A stretch of DNA of 64,000 nucleotides from Blastomussa wellsi (Eukaryota; Cnidaria; Anthozoa; Scleractinia; Plerogyridae): assembly GCA_947652115.1 (NCBI GenBank), contig OX393562.1:28275888-28339887 (forward strand), written 5' to 3'. Made by a program: the position numbers and the translations under genes. Shown piece by piece: positions 57,901 through 64,000 of the stretch. Each line of letters begins with the position of its first letter. Position 1 is the stretch's first letter. A model generated the notes under the pieces. That model was not told the origin of the DNA. It saw nothing but the letters and a program-made list of their open reading frames with translations, and made no database searches.

Positions 57901-60900
57901 GAATCCTGCAAACTGATGGTTTCCAAGAGTGGGTGGAAATTTATGAGCTTGTCTGCTCATACTGTGATTCTGTTGTAGCTCGCAAAATGCAAAATCAATT
58001 TGAAGGAAGAACCGAAATCAACATAGTTGCTCACCAGCTACCTGTTTTAAATCACAGTAAATGTCAAGGACAATTTGGAATGGAAATAAAAGACCTTGAA
58101 GTTCTCCAAAAGGCAAGTATTCTTTCTCTTTATTGACAGAATTTATGGCTGTTGTTTGTCAATCGTTGTTGTGTATTTTCACACCATTGTTTTTAACTGC
58201 AAGTCGCCAGTTTTCAAAATGGCTACCAAACAAGTCAAACAACACATTTCATTCAGTTTCACTTTTGGGTCAATTCGCAAACTGTTTATCATAGGAATCA
58301 CAGAGATTCCAACCCTCCTGTTTTGGCCAGAAACCTCCCATTTTCGTCGAATATTTCCAGCCTCTCATTTTCCCCTAAAATTCTCCTGGTTTTGGAAACT
58401 CTCCCTACCCAAAGAAAGACAATGTTTTCCCTGTTTAGCCAGTCTTTTTAGCATGATTCTTTCACATTTTTCTGTGGTTTCTGAGCCTTTTTTTACTCGT
58501 TTGGCATCCTAGCACAAGCCTGCAGTAATTTTGGTCGTGGTAATGCACTGGATTGCCTCAACCTTGTGTAAGGTTTGCATTCATTCGTCATCATGGCATG
58601 CTCTCATGGTACTCAATGTCTTCATCAATCCACTATTTTCTGTTGACTGAGGTCTCAAAATGAAGGAAATGGCACCTTAAATTTTTACCTGGGGGAGCAT
58701 GCCCCGGGACCCCCCTAGAGGCTTGCACCTGCAGCGCTTGCGGGTGCGGCTTGGCCACACCGAAACCTTTTTTAGGTAACAGGGTTGGAATCTCTGGAAT
58801 CAACACAAATGTTATTACTTTGTTAAACACAAATATTACTATTAATTAAGAAATGTGTCTTTAAAGTGCTCTTCATTGAGAGAAGTAGGCTTAAATGACA
58901 GATACTCTTTAACATTGGATGTGTGTCTGTGTGTGCACAATCAAATTTTGTTGCATAATCATCTTAAGTTTGTAGCTGGTTTCTTGCCCAAACAAGGCAA
59001 AGCAGGAAAATTAAAAATGTTCTTTACCAGCCTATGTCAGTTGTTATAGGAAAGAACTGTTGAAGACTGAGTCTTACCTAACAATTTCTGAAAAATCATC
59101 TTGACAGCTACTTTAGGAGAGAATGGTGTCGGTTTATCATTTATCTCCAACTCAAAGAATGGTTCTCCATCTTTATCAATAATCTGCAAGGTAGAATTAC
59201 TTTCATCAGTTGACCAGAGCAAGGCTAGAGGTAAAAGGTAGCTTCATCAGTTGCAAGAATTATCACTTAACGTTATTTCTCAATAAATATCAAAAATCTG
59301 TCTTAACTGTTGTTAACAATAATTAGTTCATTCTTCTAAACTGTAGCATAAAAACATGTGCATAGTTATATTTACCTTGCAATCAGATGATTGTACCTCT
59401 TGTTGAACTGCATCATCAGAAAACCTGACGTCACAGACATTAAAAATTTAACTACTGATTAGTAATTTTCATTGATAGATTTTTTCCTTTCATGATAGAA
59501 AAAGCCAAACATTCTGAAACTTTTTGTAGTGACTGAGAAATGTTTCCCTTCTCTGGTAGTCTGATTTTACTATACACATGCATGTACCTCCTCAATTCTG
59601 CAGGCATCATGTGCAAGCTTGCAAAATTTTCATACAAGCTAGGGATTCATGTAGCCCTTTTTTGGTGAAGCATGAGAAACTTAGCACACAGTTTTACTTT
59701 TAAAACATGAACGGTTTTGTCTGGTTATGTGTCACTTTTGGTCAATGAAAGAAACATTTAAAATATTCCAAACTTGTTAACATTGCTTGTCTCCATTGCA
59801 ATATTATTTTCCAAGCAGACTTTCATTGCAGTGAGCAGGCAAATCTTGATCATTTCGCACCCAAAAAGGTCAATTTTGTGACCAACTGCAAACAATTCAT
59901 TGGTCAAAATTGACATGTAACAGGGCTCAACTTTAGAAAAAAACCCTTGGGGCAAGCTGGCTCCTAAGTTTTAAGATTTGGTCGCCAGCACAAATTTTTT
60001 GGTCGCCAAAAGCCAAAACTTTTCTCTTGAAGGTTTCCACAGGTTTCCGTGTTCATTAATGTGTGGCGACTGCACGCGGCAATTCCATGTGCGTGTGTGT
60101 GAAACTATAATTTCAAATTGCAACCGGTGGGAATTGGAAGAGTTCGAAACGGCATGCAAGCTTATATTCAATCGTTTTTGGAACCCTTTAGTCTCTTCCT
60201 TGTATTTTCTGTACAAACCAAACGAAACAAAACGTTACATTTGAAAGTAGGCCGTAGCAAACATAAAAATAATTTCAATGCTGAAATACGCCTTCCTTAT
60301 TCAAATTGGTTTGATCATCTTTCTTCAAACATGTAGATAAGTGATTTCACAATTATAATAATTAAAGTTAAGGTGGTTTAAACAACTTTTTACATGAAAG
60401 AGATAAGAAATTACATTCCTTGTGGTTTACAATTAACATTCATTTCGTCATGGATCTTAGGAAATGAAAAAATAAATAAATAAAATAATTACTTGAAATC
60501 GCGGTGGCCACACTGGCAACGACACGTGCAAAGTTAGTCGCCAGCGGACCAAATCCAGTCGCATTGGCGACCCCACAGGTCGCAACGTCGAGCTCTGTGT
60601 AACCAGACAAAACCATTGACATTTTAATGATGGACCCAAATGGTAATGTGCATGCTACAGATATACATGAAAAACAGGAAACTTGGGTTATACAAATGTC
60701 CAGGATGGGAAACCTTTCCGTTCCAACAAAGGAAAACATGAGCCCAGTTGTCCAAGTACACATCAACCAAGTTGTAGTGAGATCTGACTCTCATTGTCTG
60801 ACTTGGGATTATACAATATTGAGTCTTTCTTTTGATACTTTTAGTAACCTAAAAACAAGAAACTCTTACACATGGGAATCAAAATCCAGGCAACACTGGA

Positions 60901-62427
60901 GGGAGGCAAGTGCTTTCACCCCTACACCATCCCTACTCCATCTAATATAGCGATAACCCCCACCCTGATTCAACAACACTGGAGGGAGGCAAGTGCTCTC
61001 TTGCGGTTTCCCCGCAAGTGTTGTACTAAGTCGGCTAGACTGATTCCTGATTAGTCCATCATCTTTAAAGGGTCTGCTATCCATCTGTCACTTCACTGTG
61101 GTTGACCTGGCGCTACATCCTGTGGCCTGCCATGTGGTGGTGGACAAAACACAGGGCCATACATAGCGAGGGGGGGGGGCAGTTGCCCCCGCCAGGAAAA
61201 CTAGATATTTTGTTTTTCTAACATAGTGTTTGATTTTGCTGGGCTATTTCTTATAAAGAAATGAAGGTGTGCAGAGTTTGCCCCCGCAGACAAAAAGTTC
61301 TAGGTACAGCCCTGCAAAACACCGACCCCCCAGTCCATGGACTACCCAAATGGACTATGCTAACCCTAAAAACTCTCAAAAATTTCTTAGTCCTTTTTCA
61401 AATGGACTACCCTTGGACTACCCTAACAGAGTTTTTAGGGGTAGAGTAGTCCATTTGGGTAGTCCATTAAGACTATAATTTAGCAAGTTTAAATTCACAA
61501 CACACTTACAATCATTAAGAATAAAAATGTTTAAAATGGTAATAAGAAAAGAAACAAACTAATTCAACCAGGCATACTACAGAGCTTCCAATACCTAACG
61601 TATAATGTTTAGGCCATTTGGGTTTACCTCGGTGTAAAAACCTGCGTCTTTTTTCTTTGTTCTACATTGTTTCGAGATTCTTTGTCTTGTTCGTTCTTTG
61701 TTTTACGTCACTTGTGAGTTTCACAGGTTTTTACACCGAGGATGAGCCGGCCATTTTATAAATGAAATCTCACCTCAATCCAATCATCTTGCTTGCTCTT
61801 GCCATAGTATTCTTGGCATTACGAATAAGGCCATGCTTAGCAGGAAGACCAACAGACTAATCGCGAAAATGAAAGCGATTTTTCATGTATAATTTTTTAT
61901 GTGATATATAATCTATGGTTTTGTTTAAAATTACACAAACACAACTAGCGTGTGCTCACAAGTGCATTGAGAGTGTAAACGTGGGCTATTTAACAATTAT
62001 TCCACGAGCGCACGTTGGATATGAGATGGTAGATAGCAAACGAGACGCGTAGCACCGAGTTGGCTTTAACCATCTCATATCCAACAAGCACAAGTGGAAT
62101 AATTGTTTTATTAAAAACGCCCAAAAATATTGTACAAACATTGCAAAAATTGCATTCTTTTACGCGTACACCTACTATATTTGTTGGTCAATGGTATATG
62201 AGCTCATATACCATTACCTCTCAACCAATCAGAACTCAGGAAATGCAATATACCATAGCTAGTTTTTAATAAATATAATTATTAAAAACTAGCTATGGTA
62301 TGTTGCACTTCCTGAGTTTTGATTGGTTGAGAGGCAATACTATTGACCTACCAAAATGGTTCGTGTATGCCTCAAAGAATGCATTATTGCAATGTTTGTA
62401 CAATATTTTTGGGCGTTTTTAATAAAA

Positions 62428-62462
<35 letters not shown>

Positions 62463-62782
62463 GTTATAGCCAACTCGCGCACTCGTGGAATAATTGTTAA
62501 GTAAACCATACACTGACTGCAGCGTGTAATTAGACGAATCAAACTAATAACCTTATCATTCCCAGAACAAGCAACAAGCGCCGGAGTGACCCTGTCTCCC
62601 GCATCATTGGCGACGATTTCCGTCCTTCCATCCTTACAAAATAAAGAGAGCGCAAAGGTTTAATTACATGTTCCTTTGCAAAATGAAGTAGTTAAATCAT
62701 TTCAAAAAGACTGATCTTTAACCTTGAAGATGGCCAAAGAGGCGCTTGTACTTCCAAGATGAACACCAACTGCAGCCGCCAT
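48925..62782 (-). CDS. HSPA14: HSPA14-type Hsp70 relative (17 coding exons)
   Basis: Atypical Hsp70; in other animals HSPA14 joins the J-protein MPP11 (DNAJC2) in the ribosome-associated chaperone complex. Exons: 62723-62782, 62552-62632, 61774-61856, 59376-59424, 59078-59183, 57639-57729, 57207-57280, 56561-56591, 55388-55549, 55110-55265, 54660-54762, 53553-53681, 52601-52684, 51824-51922, 51157-51231, 49930-50000, 48925-49003. They sum to 1533 nt, 510 aa (about 509 in vertebrates), all in frame and GT-AG. It starts [20 protein letters not shown], has [18 protein letters not shown], the phosphate-2-type [11 protein letters not shown] and GGSTRIP, and ends [11 protein letters not shown]...IEASS. 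As in the HSPA14 family, HLGST replaces DLGTT and the substrate-binding part is short. Introns are rich in foldback elements and SINEs. Confidence 0.95.
49041..49151. mobile_element. Foldback MITE in the last HSPA14 intron
   Basis: Left arm catggcgcgcacgggaagtt and right arm its imperfect complement. The inner gctagagttgctc and gagcaactctagc also pair. About 111 bp, no ORF. Confidence 0.65.
49612..49700 (-). mobile_element. tRNA-derived SINE head
   Basis: The minus strand carries GCGGTTGGTAGAGCG (A box) and CGGGTTCGATTCCC (B box). No CCA-ready acceptor stem, and it sits inside HSPA14 intron 16. I call it a SINE, not a tRNA gene. Confidence 0.55.
50300..50960 (-). mobile_element. tRNA-derived SINE, split by a MITE
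   Basis: The minus-strand SINE (TGGTGCAGTTGTGAGAGCG as A box, GGTTTGATTCCCGG as B box) is interrupted between its two boxes by the element at 50420-50892. Both halves of the tRNA-like head are therefore in order but about 470 bp apart. Confidence 0.6.
50420..50892. mobile_element. MITE with long TIR and 9-bp target duplication (Mutator-like)
   Basis: Ends share about 33 bp of inverted repeat including TTTCCGTTTCGTAAACGG. The flanks are perfect cccggcgac copies (50411-50419, 50893-50901). A 9-bp duplication with long TIRs fits Mutator-like elements. It includes a second tRNA-like piece (50521-50605, minus). No transposase. Confidence 0.75.
53988..54145. mobile_element. Foldback MITE, HSPA14 intron 11
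   Basis: Two inverted arms of about 58 bp (atagaccaattccgatat... and its complement) around a short centre. No clear target-site duplication. Confidence 0.75.
54835..55045. repeat. GAT/GAC/AAC trinucleotide-rich tract
   Basis: Degenerate triplet repeat filling most of HSPA14 intron 10. It yields long spurious frames (poly-Asp on plus, poly-Ser and poly-His on minus) that are not genes. Confidence 0.85.
56561..56591 (-). other. 31-nt microexon (exon 8 of HSPA14)
   Basis: Flanked by CTGGACAG on the left and GTAGGCC on the right of the coding strand. It encodes most of [17 protein letters not shown], which bridges exons 7 and 9; without it the frame breaks. Confidence 0.9.
57421..57520. repeat. 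AT-rich tandem repeat
   Basis: About three copies of a 30-odd-base unit containing aaataaataatttattaaaa, in HSPA14 intron 6. Confidence 0.75.
58301..58796. mobile_element. hAT-like element (CAGAGATTCCAACCCT ends)
   Basis: Inverted ends CAGAGATTCCAACCCT. The flanks both read gaatca (58295-58300 and 58797-58802). 496 bp, no transposase. In HSPA14 intron 5. Confidence 0.65.
59950..60120. repeat. GGTCGCCA-rich repeat, also near 5170-5250
   Basis: Words such as ttggtcgccagca and ggtcgccaaaagcc recur here and, in related form (ggcgactg, cagtcgcc), at 5170-5225 in PPP6C intron 5. A dispersed element is likely; the class is unknown. Confidence 0.4.
60840..61000 (-). mobile_element. tRNA-derived SINE, partly duplicated
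   Basis: Minus strand: TGGTGTAGGGGTGAAAGCAC (A box) and TTTTGATTCCC (B box), followed by TGTAAGAG. The A-box flank acactggagggaggcaagtg occurs twice (about 60891 and 60979). Confidence 0.55.
61338..61466. mobile_element. Foldback element, arms tggactacccaaatggacta
   Basis: The left arm is tggactacccaaatggacta and the right arm is its complement, 129 bp in all. It lies in HSPA14 intron 3. Confidence 0.65.
61627..61741. mobile_element. Foldback element, arms cctcggtgtaaaaacctg
   Basis: Inverted arms of 18 bp (cctcggtgtaaaaacctg and complement). It lies just downstream of HSPA14 exon 3 on the gene strand and is related to 23434-23469. Confidence 0.65.
61991..62499. mobile_element. Large two-level palindromic foldback (HSPA14 intron 2)
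   Basis: The outer ends taacaattattccacgag are inverted. The whole 509 bp folds into two arms of about 220-270 bp that meet at about 62274. Each arm also contains its own smaller palindrome, built from gtggaataatt and ggatatgagatgg and their complements. No ORF. Confidence 0.8.
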
Positions 62783-64000
62783 GTTAATTTGCAGATTGAG
62801 AAAAGCTGGGGATGAATTCTTTCCAAGCCCTCCTCACAGCCAAACAAAATACCACAGGACACCTATACAAGCAGGGAATCTTTGCATTTGAGCCATTTGG
62901 AGGGTTTTGCGCTTCACGTTATAATGAGACTTGTCTCACTGCTTGTATGGGTTCCCTGTGAAAATAATTGCGCACCGATTTTGACTTTGCTTCTTTTGGA
63001 GTTTTTTTTTTTAACAAGCCATGTCACTGCCTCCCCCCCCCCCCCCCATCACACCCACATGCACCCCTTGGGAAATTGCCAGGCTCTCAGGACTTTAAAA
63101 TAATTATCTTTGGGTTTTGAAACTAACAATCTGCCATCATTTGCTAATTGCGGGCCCAAGGAAGGCCCGCAACACCAACCTTGACAGTGACCAGCGGATC
63201 GCGTATCATGCGTGCGCACCACGTTTATAACAGGCCAGGGAAAGTACACATCTTGGGACTGACTCCTGGAAATCTTTGGGATTCTTTTGGAGGTCTTCAC
63301 AATCAGATGACTTTAAATATGGCCAGATCACCATGGAGCTGGGGGGGGGGGGGGGGGAAAGGGGATGGCTGAATATGGGAAAATTTTAAATTTACCCAAT
63401 TTCATTTTTAAATTTACCCATTTCATAGATATGCAATAATAAAATGATTCACTGCATCTGGTGATGCATTTTTAGCTAGCAATTCTGGGACAGCATATCT
63501 CTAGACCCCTTAGATGGCTTGCGCTGTTGGCGCACCCTTCGAATGTCATTGGAATTTGCAAGATTCCCCCCCCCCCCCCAATCACAAAAATGCTCCACGG
63601 TCCATGATAATTCCAACTAACTTGTTTCATTGACTAATAAGCATCATTCCCAGTAAAAGCTAGAACAAATCAATAAATCTTTATTAGAGTGTTCACAGTC
63701 CGCTATTTTTCGTATTTTTCCTTGATCGGCCAATGCAATGAATGAATCGCGAGAGAACTGGACTCCAGCACAAAACGTGAGGCACAAAGGAGTAGGGGTG
63801 GGGAGCAAAAAATTTTTTCTTTCACTCGCTCCCCGCCCCCACCCCCTAAGCTTTGTTTGCTGTGTTTTTCCTTGCACGCGTTCTTTTGTGTTGAAAAAGT
63901 ACAGCGGCTGTGAACAGTCTAATCTTTATAATTTTTTTTACCTCATAATCAGTAGGCAATAACATAATAATTTTGTATTTTATAATATAATTTATTACAA
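62783..64000. other. HSPA14 upstream flank
   Basis: The presumed HSPA14 promoter lies just right of 62782. There is a C-run (about 63033-63047), a G-run (about 63340-63357) and a second C-run (about 63567-63579). The small frames here have no family support. Confidence 0.4.

Noticed and set aside
60440..60766. Open frames in HSPA14 intron 3
   Set aside because: They lie in an intron, overlap each other in different frames and show no recognised domain.

Overview
The window is a piece of an animal nuclear genome. It is AT-rich, has split genes with canonical GT-AG introns, and is full of transposable elements. The best guess is an anthozoan cnidarian (stony coral or sea anemone type), because it combines compact conserved genes, intronless amine-like GPCR genes, many Penelope-like elements (PLEs) with GIY-YIG endonuclease, and foldback MITEs. 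The species is inference only; nothing here is bacterial or viral.

Host genes. (1) A protein phosphatase 6 catalytic subunit gene (PPP6C, minus strand, 10 coding exons, 1590-9737) can be assembled to 303 codons; one of its introns is a U12-type AT-AC intron. (2) Two related single-exon genes of unknown function lie on the minus strand at 11617-13368 (583 aa) and 20659-22356 (565 aa). They share three conserved blocks at nearly the same positions, so they look like an old tandem duplication. They are now separated by a 5'-truncated L1-type LINE (14425-19186). (3) An intronless rhodopsin-class GPCR lies on the plus strand at 45072-46079. (4) An HSPA14-type Hsp70 relative (minus strand, 17 coding exons, 48925-62782) can be assembled to 510 codons, including a 31-nt microexon.

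Mobile elements. Three PLE families are present. Family F1 occurs as a 239-bp foldback at 22-260, as a larger head-to-head pair at 27983-30777 (containing a 200-N assembly gap), and as a fragment at 40531-40928. Both head-to-head F1 insertions are flanked by target-site duplications. The larger one sits inside an F2 PLE (about 26.8-31.5 kb), which also carries a MITE. F3 is a decayed 3' end at 47.1-47.6 kb. Each family has a hammerhead-ribozyme-like motif just downstream of its GIY-YIG region and on the same strand. Other elements are a piggyBac-like MITE with TTAA target sites, hAT-like and other foldback elements, tRNA-derived SINEs, and two LINE 3' remnants.

Layout. 0-10 kb holds PPP6C with its introns and MITEs; 10-22.4 kb the paralogue pair plus the LINE; 22.4-26 kb is gene-poor; 26-32.2 kb is the nested PLE block; 32-45 kb is a gene-poor stretch with scattered repeats; 45-46 kb the GPCR; 47-47.7 kb PLE F3; 48.9-62.8 kb HSPA14; 62.8-64 kb upstream flank. 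I see no operon-like functional coupling. PPP6C and HSPA14 are housekeeping genes, and the paralogue pair is the most interesting unassigned protein family.
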